From Tranzscheliella williamsii (lineage: Eukaryota; Basidiomycota; Ustilaginomycetes; Ustilaginales; Ustilaginaceae): a DNA stretch of 64,000 nucleotides. Positions 38,265 through 46,552 of the stretch are shown here, piece after piece. A model generated the notes under the pieces. The model searched no databases. It worked only from the letters and a program-made list of their open reading frames with translations, and was not told where the DNA came from. The translations under genes were made by a program, and so were the position numbers. The stretch spans positions 85,578-149,577 of the forward strand of contig JALBYF010000047.1 of the NCBI GenBank assembly GCA_023212725.1, written 5' to 3'. Numbering within the stretch: position 1 is the stretch's first letter; each line of letters opens with the position of its first letter.

Positions 38265-38399
38265 CCACCCCACTTGCCAGCACGGCACACGCACTCCGCT
38301 TCCGGCCACGGCGCACAGCGCCACAGCACTGCCACAGCCAGTAAGTAGACAGCGAGCGAGCAAGGATGGGAAATCAGATCAATAAGGTTCGAGGGCATG

Positions 38400-39503
38400 C
38401 TACACTACCCCCCAAAAGTCCTCGAGTGCGCAGCAGAACTTGCCGCAGGCGACGGAGGCGCTGAGCGAGTATTCCGAGATGGAGATTTTTTCGTCGACGA
38501 CGGCGTCGGCAAAGTTGTCCTTGCCATGGGCCATGGCGCCGACAAAGACGGCGATGCTGTGGTTTTCTGGGACGGTGGGCAGGTAGGCCGAGAGGCGCTG
38601 GACGGGCGAGTCAAAGGAGAGGGTGACCTTGTGGGTGTTGGCGGGCAGGTGGTCGGTGACCGGGTTTTTGATGACGCGGAGGAGTTTTTCAGAGCCGCCC
38701 ATGGAGCGGATGGAGAGTTTGTGAAGCAGCTGGACCATGAGGCCGGAGAAGCGTTTGAAGGTGCGCGGGATGCGAACGTGCGGGTTGACTTCGATGAGCA
38801 CGCCTTTGGCGGTGTGGATGTAGACCTGGAGCAGGCCGGCCTTGTTGAGGGGCGAGTCGAGCAGGGTCAGGAGGCACTGGTGGGTGATGTCGGGTCTGGC
38901 TTCGGCGATGTCACGGCCCATCTTGGCGAGTACGCGCTGGTGGTCGTCGCAGTTGAGGAGCGCATACTTGTCACCGCCGTCCTTGTTGCCGCGGCCGCTG
39001 CCTGCGCCGGGCCCTCTGCTGGCGGAGCCGGTAGAAACCTTGTAGGTCTCGAGACATGCCTGCTCTAGCACGACGATCAGACGCGGTGTGTTTTCCTTCT
39101 CGGTCGCCGTCTTGGGGATCTTGGGTACCTGGGGCACCAGCGACGAGTCGACGCGCGAGCGCTTGGCGGTATTCGCCTTGGCGGCAGCCGCAGCGGACGA
39201 CGAGGCCGACGTGCCAGGCATCGCCGTGGCAGGCTTGGGCGGCAGCGCATGCCGCATCGCAGGCACCTTGGCAGCAGAAGAGCTCACACCCGTCGCCGAC
39301 GCCTCCTCGGCTCGCTCTGCCACCAAATCCGAGCCACCGGCACCACCAACATCCCCGTCCACCGACGAGGAGCGTATCGACGCCGGCTCAGCACCAGGCG
39401 ACTCCCGAAGCGGCACAATGGGCCGGTAGGTGGTTGCGGGCGCTGACCGCGTCGTCATACGATCATCCTCCGAATCCGATGCCGCTGATGAGACCGAGGA
39501 CAT
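38400..39503 (-). CDS. EMG1: rRNA pseudouridine N1-methyltransferase Nep1/Emg1
   Basis: 367 residues from ATG 39503 (minus); the frame upstream starts only with TTG. Nep1 methylates a hypermodified pseudouridine in 18S rRNA and is needed for 40S assembly. The SPOUT domain begins near residue 138 ([15 protein letters not shown]). It shows the strongly conserved [71 protein letters not shown] and the SAM-site region [11 protein letters not shown], and ends DFWGVV. The N-terminal 135 residues are an Ala/Ser/Pro-rich extension far longer than in yeast (252 residues in total). Single exon. Confidence 0.96.
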   Translation of the reverse strand: MSSVSSAASDSEDDRMTTRSAPATTYRPIVPLRESPGAEPASIRSSSVDGDVGGAGGSDLVAERAEEASATGVSSSAAKVPAMRHALPPKPATAMPGTSASSSAAAAAKANTAKRSRVDSSLVPQVPKIPKTATEKENTPRLIVVLEQACLETYKVSTGSASRGPGAGSGRGNKDGGDKYALLNCDDHQRVLAKMGRDIAEARPDITHQCLLTLLDSPLNKAGLLQVYIHTAKGVLIEVNPHVRIPRTFKRFSGLMVQLLHKLSIRSMGGSEKLLRVIKNPVTDHLPANTHKVTLSFDSPVQRLSAYLPTVPENHSIAVFVGAMAHGKDNFADAVVDEKISISEYSLSASVACGKFCCALEDFWGVV

Positions 39504-40298
39504 ATCTGTCAATCGTCAAGGTTGGGCTTGTACCAGGCGTCCAACAGCAAAAACAGCGAGACACGCTGCAAGGCCACGGAAGATACGAAACGAAGGCTGA
39601 AAAGTCGGTGGTCGGACGGTCTATGGATGGCCAACGCTGCAGAGGGTAGGATGGACCGTGAAAGAGGCTGCTATTGATGGAAGGGATAGGCTGGCGGTAC
39701 GAGCCCATCAGAGGTGTTGGCCGCTCGCTGTTCGCTGCCAAATGAGCCGAGCTATAAAATCGAATGGCAATCCTAGAATGGCACATTCATTGGCGCTCAA
39801 TTACCGCCTGGAAAATTTCGACTTTTTCCTTACCACCTTCCCGGCCGGGTATGGCTCTCCGACTTCCGAAGGCGACGCGACCCTGTGTGATTTGCTTGGC
39901 CGAGAGGCGTGTTGAACTCGTAAAGGCTTCTGCGCCTTGGCCGTCGCGTCACGAAAACCCAAAAGCGTAAGGTAACTACAGCCAGCCAGCCAGGCAAAGA
40001 GCAGGAGGCAAGGCGCAGAATGCAAAGCGCACAGTCGCCGTCCAGCTAGCAAAGTCAAGTCAACTACAGATAGAGTCAAGTCGATTTAGTAAGTAACAGA
40101 GCCAAGTCGGTGTGAGTGTGAGTGTTGAAGCACTGAGCGCACTCGTCAGCTGCCATCTCATTCGCATCCAACACTTTCCGTCGTAAAGACCATCTCGTTG
40201 CCCGGCCTGCCGACCTTCACTGCCTGTCGCAACCGTCAACGTAGCCTCCCACCCAGCAACACCCTCGATACGCTACTCGCGCTATCGCCACAAAAGCA
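39504..40298. other. Divergent promoter region EMG1 / MBP1
   Basis: 795 bp between divergent genes. No gene is seen. MCB-like (WCGCGW) and SCB-like (CACGAAA) sites cluster at 39875-39956. Confidence 0.5.
39875..39956 (+). promoter_or_regulatory. MCB/SCB-like cluster upstream of MBP1
   Basis: ACGCGA at 39875-39880 and TCGCGT at 39944-39949 fit WCGCGW, and CACGAAA at 39950-39956 abuts the second one. These are the known recognition sequences of Mbp1/Swi4-type factors, one of which is encoded next door. Function is inference. Confidence 0.4.
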
Positions 40299-42587
40299 AT
40301 GGGGGACGACCACACCATCTTCAAGGTAAGACGCCTCTCTCTTGCTCTGCCGCGTTGCTTAGCCTTTACTGACGGTACGCGTCCCACTAATCTATGCACC
40401 ATTGTCGTTCTCCTTGCCTCTCTGCCATTGCCGTTCTCTTTGCCTCTCTGCCATTGCCGTTCTCCTTGCCTCTCTGCCATTGCTGTCCGGTCCGGCGTTC
40501 CTCAGGCCACGTATTCGGGCGTACCGGTTTACGAATGCATGATCAACAATGTCGCTGTCATGCGAAGGAGAGTAGACGGCTGGCTGAATGCCACCCAGAT
40601 CCTCAAGGTCATCGGTCTCGATAAGCCCCAAAGAACCAGAGTGCTGGAAAGGGAGATTCAGAAGGGCATACACGAAAAGGTTCAGGGTGGCTACGGCAAA
40701 TACCAGGGCACCTGGATTCCTCTCGACGTGGCTATCGAGCTCGCTGAACGTTACAAGGTCCAAGAAACCCTCCGCCCCATTACCTCCTATGTCCCCTCTG
40801 CTGAATCGCCCCCGCCCGCGCCCAAACATACCATCGCCAATTCGAACAGAGCCAAAAAGATCATCCCCACCGATGCTGCCCAGCTCGGTCGATCCCGCCG
40901 CGCCACTAGCATGGAAACCGAATCCGAAGTAACTGCCGCCGTTCCCAACAACGCCTCCGAAGGCAGCATGAGCCCCTCCCCAAGCGACATCAGCAGCTCT
41001 TCACGCACACCCAGCCCCATCCCTGCAGACCGCCTGCCAGCCATGCACGACACCCAACCAATCACGCTCAACGGAAGAGAGTCCAACAGTCAGGCCAAGT
41101 ACGCTGACATCATACTCGACTACTTTGTAACTGAAAATACCACTGTCCCCTCCCTCCTCATCAATCCCCCTCCTGACTTCAATCCCGACATGAGCATCGA
41201 CGACGACGAACACACAGCGCTGCATTGGGCCTGCGCCATGGGACGCATCCGTGTCGTCAAACTGCTCCTCTCTGCTGGCGCCGATATCTTTCGCGTCAAT
41301 ACAAACCAGCAGACCGCCTTGATGCGAGCCACCATGTTTTCCAACAACTATGATCTCCGCAAGTTTCCCGAACTCTTCGAGCTCCTGCATAGATCCATCC
41401 TCAACATTGATCGGAACGATCGCACCGTCTTCCACCACGTCGTCGATCTGGCCTTGAGCAGAGGCAAACCCCACGCCGCCAGATACTACATGGAGACCAT
41501 GATCAACCGGCTGGCTGATTATGGAGATCAGCTCGCCGACATACTCAATTTCCAGGACGATGAGGGCGAGACACCCTTAACCATGGCCGCTCGAGCAAGA
41601 TCCAAGCGACTCGTCAGATTGTTGCTCGAACATGGTGCCGACCCAAAGATCCGCAACAAGGAAGGCAAGAACGCAGAAGACTACATCATTGAAGACGAAC
41701 GATTCCGTTCCTCGCCTTCTCGCGCCGGGCCGGCAGCAATCAACCTTGGTGCTGATGGACTGCCGCCTCTTCCCACCTCTGCTCTGCACACTTCGGAAGC
41801 CGGCCAAAGGACGGCAGGACGCGCCGTCACGCTGATGAGTAACCTCCTGCACAGTCTAGCAGACAGCTACGACAGCGAGATCAGCACCGCTGATAAGAAG
41901 TTGACCCAAGCTCACGGCTTGCTCAAACAGATCCAATCCGAGATCGAAGATAGTGCCAAACTAGCACAAGGTCTCAACCAAGAGGCTCAGGGTATGGACG
42001 AGGAGCGTAAGAGAGTAGAGAGTCTCCAGGCGGCACTTCGCTTGGGTATGAACAAACGCAACCGGGATCAGATGGAGCGCCGGTGGGAAGAAGGCCGTGA
42101 AGCCATCAAACGCGCTAGGACCCAGGCTGGCCTGGGACCGGGTGCTCTCTCTGCAAGCAATGCAGCAAACATACCATCCAGCGACACTGCCGCCCTCGAT
42201 GACGGCAAAAAGCTCATCGAAGGTTTGCCTGCCAGCACCGACATCAAGACGGCGATCGGCGACCTCAAGAAACAGCTGGCACAAGTTCAAGGCAAGAGGA
42301 ATGACTTGGTCAACAACTTTGTCACCAGAGTGAGAGAGCAGGGTACAGGCAGGACCATGGCTGCTTATCGGCGCCTGATCGCTGCCGGCTGCGGCGGCAT
42401 CGCACCGGACGAAGTGGATGCCGTCGTTGGCGTTCTCTGCGAGCTGCTGCAAGAGGGCAAGACGAGTGGCACGGCCGCTGGAGGCGCTCAGGATGCATCC
42501 ACGGGCGATGACAGAGCTCGAGACGCCGCCATGGTGTTGAAAGGAGCCGGTGCGGCTGCCGTCGCCGCCTCCGCAGCATCCGCTTGA
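40299..42587 (+). CDS. MBP1: APSES transcription factor Mbp1-like (KilA-N plus ankyrin repeats)
   Basis: 702 residues from exons 40299-40325 and 40506-42587. The first exon encodes only MGDDHTIFK. The 180-bp intron (GTAAGA to CCTCAG) is a multiple of three and has no stop, so retention would insert 60 residues. Splicing gives IFKATYSGVPVYECMIN, matching the start of Mbp1. The DNA-binding domain has VDGWLNATQILKVIG, KPQRTRVLEREIQKGIHEK and GGYGKYQGTWIPLDVA. Ankyrin repeats follow at about 280-430 (HTALHWACAMGRIRVVKLLL; GETPLTMAARARSKRLVRLL), then a coiled-coil-rich C-terminus. Mbp1 and Swi4-type factors with Swi6 drive G1/S genes through MCB/SCB sites. The C-terminus is Ala/Gly-rich. Confidence 0.94.
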   Translation: MGDDHTIFKVRRLSLALPRCLAFTDGTRPTNLCTIVVLLASLPLPFSLPLCHCRSPCLSAIAVRSGVPQATYSGVPVYECMINNVAVMRRRVDGWLNATQILKVIGLDKPQRTRVLEREIQKGIHEKVQGGYGKYQGTWIPLDVAIELAERYKVQETLRPITSYVPSAESPPPAPKHTIANSNRAKKIIPTDAAQLGRSRRATSMETESEVTAAVPNNASEGSMSPSPSDISSSSRTPSPIPADRLPAMHDTQPITLNGRESNSQAKYADIILDYFVTENTTVPSLLINPPPDFNPDMSIDDDEHTALHWACAMGRIRVVKLLLSAGADIFRVNTNQQTALMRATMFSNNYDLRKFPELFELLHRSILNIDRNDRTVFHHVVDLALSRGKPHAARYYMETMINRLADYGDQLADILNFQDDEGETPLTMAARARSKRLVRLLLEHGADPKIRNKEGKNAEDYIIEDERFRSSPSRAGPAAINLGADGLPPLPTSALHTSEAGQRTAGRAVTLMSNLLHSLADSYDSEISTADKKLTQAHGLLKQIQSEIEDSAKLAQGLNQEAQGMDEERKRVESLQAALRLGMNKRNRDQMERRWEEGREAIKRARTQAGLGPGALSASNAANIPSSDTAALDDGKKLIEGLPASTDIKTAIGDLKKQLAQVQGKRNDLVNNFVTRVREQGTGRTMAAYRRLIAAGCGGIAPDEVDAVVGVLCELLQEGKTSGTAAGGAQDASTGDDRARDAAMVLKGAGAAAVAASAASA
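40399..40488 (+). repeat. 26-bp minisatellite in the MBP1 intron (3.5 copies)
   Basis: Copies at 40399-40424, 40425-40450 and 40451-40476 of a unit with CCATTGCCGTTCTCCTTGCC differ by one or two bases, followed by a partial copy. The C/T-rich repeat may serve as the polypyrimidine tract of the intron. Confidence 0.92.
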
Positions 42588-43028
42588 TCCTATCACCCGC
42601 GAAACCTCTGACACATTGTCAACATCTTCCGATCCCATTGCAATCGTCTTCTCACATGCCAGTCGTCTGGTCACATGCTGTCCGTGTATGTTATTCGTTA
42701 TGGAGCGTCATGACTTTACCGTGTTGGGTCTGATGGCTGCTCTTCCGTGTCGTCAGAGTCCTCCTTGTGTCCCCATCCCGCTCCATCTAGAGAGTATGAA
42801 TTTTTGGCCACCAAACCAAAAAGGGCAGGGTGGGCGAGTTGGGGGACTGTCGGATGAGAAGGATGGAGCCACATCACGTGACCGATGATCCTCGAAGCGG
42901 CATTCATCTTCACATTTTGAAAGCGGATCTTCTCCAGGTAACCGCTTCTCTCTATCCCCGTTGCTCATCTTTTGATCCTTCTTGCTCATCTTGACCCGCT
43001 TAGCAGGACGGGGTGCGCACGAGTCGTC
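42588..43028. other. Intergenic region MBP1 / mS34
   Basis: 441 bp. No gene is seen. A palindromic E-box TCACGTGA lies at 42874-42881, about 150 bp before the mS34 start. Confidence 0.45.
42874..42881. promoter_or_regulatory. TCACGTGA palindrome (E-box/Cbf1-like site)
   Basis: A perfect 8-bp palindrome with the CACGTG core, as bound by bHLH factors such as Cbf1. It lies upstream of a mitochondrial ribosomal protein gene. Use is inferred. Confidence 0.35.
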
Positions 43029-43589
43029 ATGTTCCGAAGGACGCTTGTTCTGCTGCAGGAGGCGACACGGTCGTCTGCATCGTCGAGCTCGTCGACGCTG
43101 GATGTTCTCACTTCGCATCTTTCGCAGACGCACCTTCCGCCTGCGCTTGCGCGGATCCAGAAACCACACAAGAACCTGTACCAGCTGTTGTCGTCGTTGC
43201 CGAACGACGGGGTGGGCGCACGGGTGAGGCAGCGGCGGTGGGCGGCCAAGGGTCTGGATGTCCCGCACGACCAGGATCTGAAGCAGCATCTTCAGCGCCT
43301 CCACCAGTCCACCGACCAGACGGCCAAGAACGAGGCGCATCTGTGCTACTGGGAAGTCACCAAAGTCAAGCTGAAGGACGGCGGAAACCATGGCAAGGCC
43401 TGGGGCAGGCTTGTCTGGAGAGGTGAGTCGCTGGCCGGCCGAACGCTCCAGCATCGCGTCCCAGCATCCTGAAACGCTAACCGTCCATCCCTCTCTGTTC
43501 TGCTCCCACCAGGTAAACCAGTCACAGACCCAGAAGTGCCCAAGCGCATCCCTGGCGCTCTCAAGTACTTCTGGGATGGTGCCCGCTGA
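43029..43589 (+). CDS. Mitochondrial small-subunit ribosomal protein mS34-like, two exons
   Basis: 156 residues from exons 43029-43422 and 43513-43589. The intron starts GTGAGT and ends CCACCAG; joining gives VWRGKPVTDPEVPKRIPGAL. Visible blocks are KNLYQLLSSLPNDGVGARVR, then HLCYWEVTKVKLKDGGNHGK followed by AWGRLVWRGK. These resemble human MRPS34 (CYWRLTRV, HGKAWGILTFKGK). The N-terminus MFRRTLVLLQEATRSSASS can act as a mitochondrial presequence. mS34 is a mitochondria-specific subunit of the small ribosomal subunit. Confidence 0.8.
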
Positions 43590-44101
43590 TCTGGCATCAC
43601 CCCTCCTCCGCGCCTCCGCCACCCAGCAACGCCAACAGAAAATCACCGGATTGATTTGTACTATAGCTGACGGCAGCCATTGCGCTGGGTCGAACCGAGA
43701 CCAAGCCATTGTCGTTCGACGATCGACCCTTGCACCACAGGTCTGCACATCGCCGTCTCCGCTGCTGTATAACGAGACACAGTTGCGGTACAGTCACAGT
43801 CGCAGTCATTGCCGTGATCATATCAACCCCCAGTCACAAAGTGTGTGAGTGTGAGTGTGAGCGGGCCGTCTGTCGTCTGTTAGATTGACAATTTTGTGCG
43901 TCTGACGTAGCAAAGCGCGACACGCCAAGATAGCGCAGCGCGCCAACCGCCTCGTCACCTTTTGTAACACTCCCACCCAACTCCGCAGCAACCGCACTAC
44001 ATGCCCCGCGTACTGAGTCGAAGCACCCTCGGGTCATGACCCCGTTTCTGCTCGCTCGGAAAGCTGCTAGTCAGGCAGACTAGGCCGAGGTCGGTAGCAA
44101 A
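43590..44101. other. Intergenic region mS34 / PIP-box protein
   Basis: 512 bp with short runs of CAGTCACAGTCGCAGTCA and GTGTGAGTGTGAGTGTGAG (43790-43860). No gene is seen. Confidence 0.4.
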
Positions 44102-46381
44102 ATGCCTGCGATGGAAGCGGTCGCTTCGAGCGGCCAGAATACTCCCACCACCAGTTCCACAAGGCCGACGGGATGGATCAGAGCAGGTTCGACCGCTCCT
44201 ACACCTGCTACGCCTCGAGGCAGGGCACTTTTGGCAGACCGCACAAATATACAGTCGGCGAGCTCGGCGTCCTCCCTACGAGCCACAAAGTCAACCTCCG
44301 CTCACCACCCCGCCAGGTCACTCGGTAGCGCCCAGCCCAAGAACCGCACGAGTGACCGGCAGAGCCCCTCCGCAGGACAGAGGACTCTTCCCACCTTCTT
44401 CACGCCCCAGTCAGCACCTGCACGCGTCAGGACTCCGAGCGAAGCGCTGCTCGATCGTAGCGTGGCCGATGCGGCAGAGCCTTCTCCTTCTACCGTTCGA
44501 CTGCGCCACAGTGCTACTGCGCGCCGGCCCAGCGCGCTGCCAGACCAGACAGCCAGCGATGGAATCCTAGACAACCAGCTCGAAGAGCGCGCCACCAGTT
44601 TGCTGCAACGCAGGTTCGGCAGTGTTACGCGATCTCTGCACGCCAGCCCTGCAACTGCCTCTCCCGGCCCGCCATCTCCGGTCCACGCCGGCGCTCAGCA
44701 TGCCCCTACGGACACCTTGCTGCCGTCGTCTCACTCTGTGACGACGGCGCCCCGTCCCAGCCGTCCTCGTGACCCAGGTCACGCCCCTCAAGCCAAGCAA
44801 GGAGAGCGCCTGCGAACCCACCAAATCGCGCACCGCCCATCGTCTGACGCCGACGAGTGTCAGGACGCGCCTGCTCCGTTCCCAGCGACATGGCTCCAGG
44901 AGTCGCTCTCCAACTTCACCCCGCCCAATTGGGAACTCGCACTGGGCTCCAAGATGCCCCTCTATCAGCGTCTCGCAGGCCTCCCGGCCGATGATATTCG
45001 TCAGCTGCAAGAGCAGAGGATGCTCGACGAACTACAGAGATCGCATCGCCGGCTACAGTCGCGCTCGTCGCATCCGTCGCCCCGCCACACCCTTTCGCCA
45101 GCGCGGCGGCGAAAGCCCTCACCGCCCACGCATCAACGCGACGCCATTGTGATCCCCGTAGACGGTATCCATACCGAGATCGGGCCGGGGAGTCAAGATG
45201 CTCCGAGCGGCTCGAACCCGTACAATCCGAGTCCTAGACCCGAGCAGGCAGCCGTGCTGGCTGAGGGAGAGGCAGACCACCGAGCGGCCCTCGAGATGCC
45301 CAGCGAGGTATTGCGCACGCCGAGGGGCCATCGCAAGGTATATGCACTGGAGACACAGTTTCCCCATCCTCGCTCTAGCTTTTTCCCAGAACCGCCGCTC
45401 GACACGTCACACTATCCGCCCGGCACGCCGTTGCACAAGCGGTGGCGTGGTTCAGAGACGCAGATCGACCTTCAGTCTCAGCCTTCCGGCTCCGCTTCAC
45501 AGAAACGCAGGCGAATGCCGAGCATCGGTGAAATGCGGGCTGTGTTTTCCGGCGCGGACGAGACTGAGTCCGAGACGCTGCCGCTGCCGTGGCCTGAGGA
45601 CGAGACGGATTCCGAGCTGCGCGACAACACACATCGACAGGAAGAGCGCTCGTCACAGTCCAGCACACAGCCCTTGCCTTGGGACGACACGGATACCGAT
45701 CTCACGCCTGCGGCCGGTTTGGAGATGGGTAAGATAACGGCGGGACTGGACGGGCCGACAGAGATCCCGACGTCCGATGACGAGGACCGGCTGCAACGGA
45801 GCCTGGTGGGTATGTCGAGTTCGTCTTCGTCGTCGCCGCCTTCGTCTCCGGTGTTGCGGTCTGCGGCGCTGAGATTGCCGGTGCGTTCGGTGGTTTGTGG
45901 GCAAGAGCAATCCGAGCGCGCGCCGTTGCAGCAGCGGTCTACGCCACGGCCGCGGCGGGTGGTGGAGCTGGCGCCTGCAGGTGCCTCGGCGCCGCATCCG
46001 AGCGGGGAGGGGCGCTGGCGTGGCGAGTTCGCGAGCGTTGTGGCCGCGCTGCGCAAGGAAGAGCGGCGGCAGAAGAGGGGCATGCAGCTCAGCCTGGACA
46101 CGTATCTCGCCTCGCGGGGGGCGGCGCCAGCGGCGGGGCGGGAGCTCTCGGCCGACGAGCTGTCCGACGACGCCGACGCCGACGGCACGGTGCTGTACGG
46201 CGCGCGGGCGGACGAGACGCAGCCGCTGCCCTGGGCGCCGGACGAGGACACACCAGGCAGAGCCGCCCGCTCACTCTCGACGCGTACCGCGTCGTCGTCG
46301 CCGACGCCGAGCGCGGTCAGCCTGCCCAGCGACATGGACGGCATGCCCTCGCCCGTGCGCGCCTTGATCCGCACCCTCTGA
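44102..46381 (+). CDS. Unrecognised disordered protein with PIP-box and PLPW repeats
   Basis: 759 residues from ATG 44102 (AAAATG context), single exon. No known domain was recognised. The protein is Ser/Pro/Arg-rich and probably mostly disordered. Residues 93-100 are QRTLPTFF, an exact match to the PCNA-binding PIP-box (Q-x-x-hydrophobic-x-x-aromatic-aromatic). Three acidic motifs with PLPW occur at residues 494 (ETLPLPWPEDETDSE), 524 (STQPLPWDDTDTDL) and 708 (ETQPLPWAPDEDTPG). A helical, charged part (RWRGEFASVVAALRKEERRQ) lies at about 635-655. The PIP-box suggests a link to DNA replication or repair, which is inference. The coding sequence is GC-rich, and long reverse frames here are shadows. 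Confidence 0.7.
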   Translation: MPAMEAVASSGQNTPTTSSTRPTGWIRAGSTAPTPATPRGRALLADRTNIQSASSASSLRATKSTSAHHPARSLGSAQPKNRTSDRQSPSAGQRTLPTFFTPQSAPARVRTPSEALLDRSVADAAEPSPSTVRLRHSATARRPSALPDQTASDGILDNQLEERATSLLQRRFGSVTRSLHASPATASPGPPSPVHAGAQHAPTDTLLPSSHSVTTAPRPSRPRDPGHAPQAKQGERLRTHQIAHRPSSDADECQDAPAPFPATWLQESLSNFTPPNWELALGSKMPLYQRLAGLPADDIRQLQEQRMLDELQRSHRRLQSRSSHPSPRHTLSPARRRKPSPPTHQRDAIVIPVDGIHTEIGPGSQDAPSGSNPYNPSPRPEQAAVLAEGEADHRAALEMPSEVLRTPRGHRKVYALETQFPHPRSSFFPEPPLDTSHYPPGTPLHKRWRGSETQIDLQSQPSGSASQKRRRMPSIGEMRAVFSGADETESETLPLPWPEDETDSELRDNTHRQEERSSQSSTQPLPWDDTDTDLTPAAGLEMGKITAGLDGPTEIPTSDDEDRLQRSLVGMSSSSSSSPPSSPVLRSAALRLPVRSVVCGQEQSERAPLQQRSTPRPRRVVELAPAGASAPHPSGEGRWRGEFASVVAALRKEERRQKRGMQLSLDTYLASRGAAPAAGRELSADELSDDADADGTVLYGARADETQPLPWAPDEDTPGRAARSLSTRTASSSPTPSAVSLPSDMDGMPSPVRALIRTL

Positions 46382-46552
46382 CCCGCGCCGCGCCCACAGC
46401 CCCCCGCCTGCGCTCCTGTACCGTGGCACGTCCGAATGTATCACCACAGCATCACACCGTCTGTAGCCTGATACGTGCATATGTTGAGAAGGGGGCGGAC
46501 GTGCTTCGATTGTTCAACTCCCGCGGCAGCGCAGGGGGGAGAGCGGGACGCG

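Noticed and set aside
42753..43748. 331-codon open frame on the minus strand
   Set aside because: Antisense to the mS34 gene, which has clear family motifs and a clean intron.
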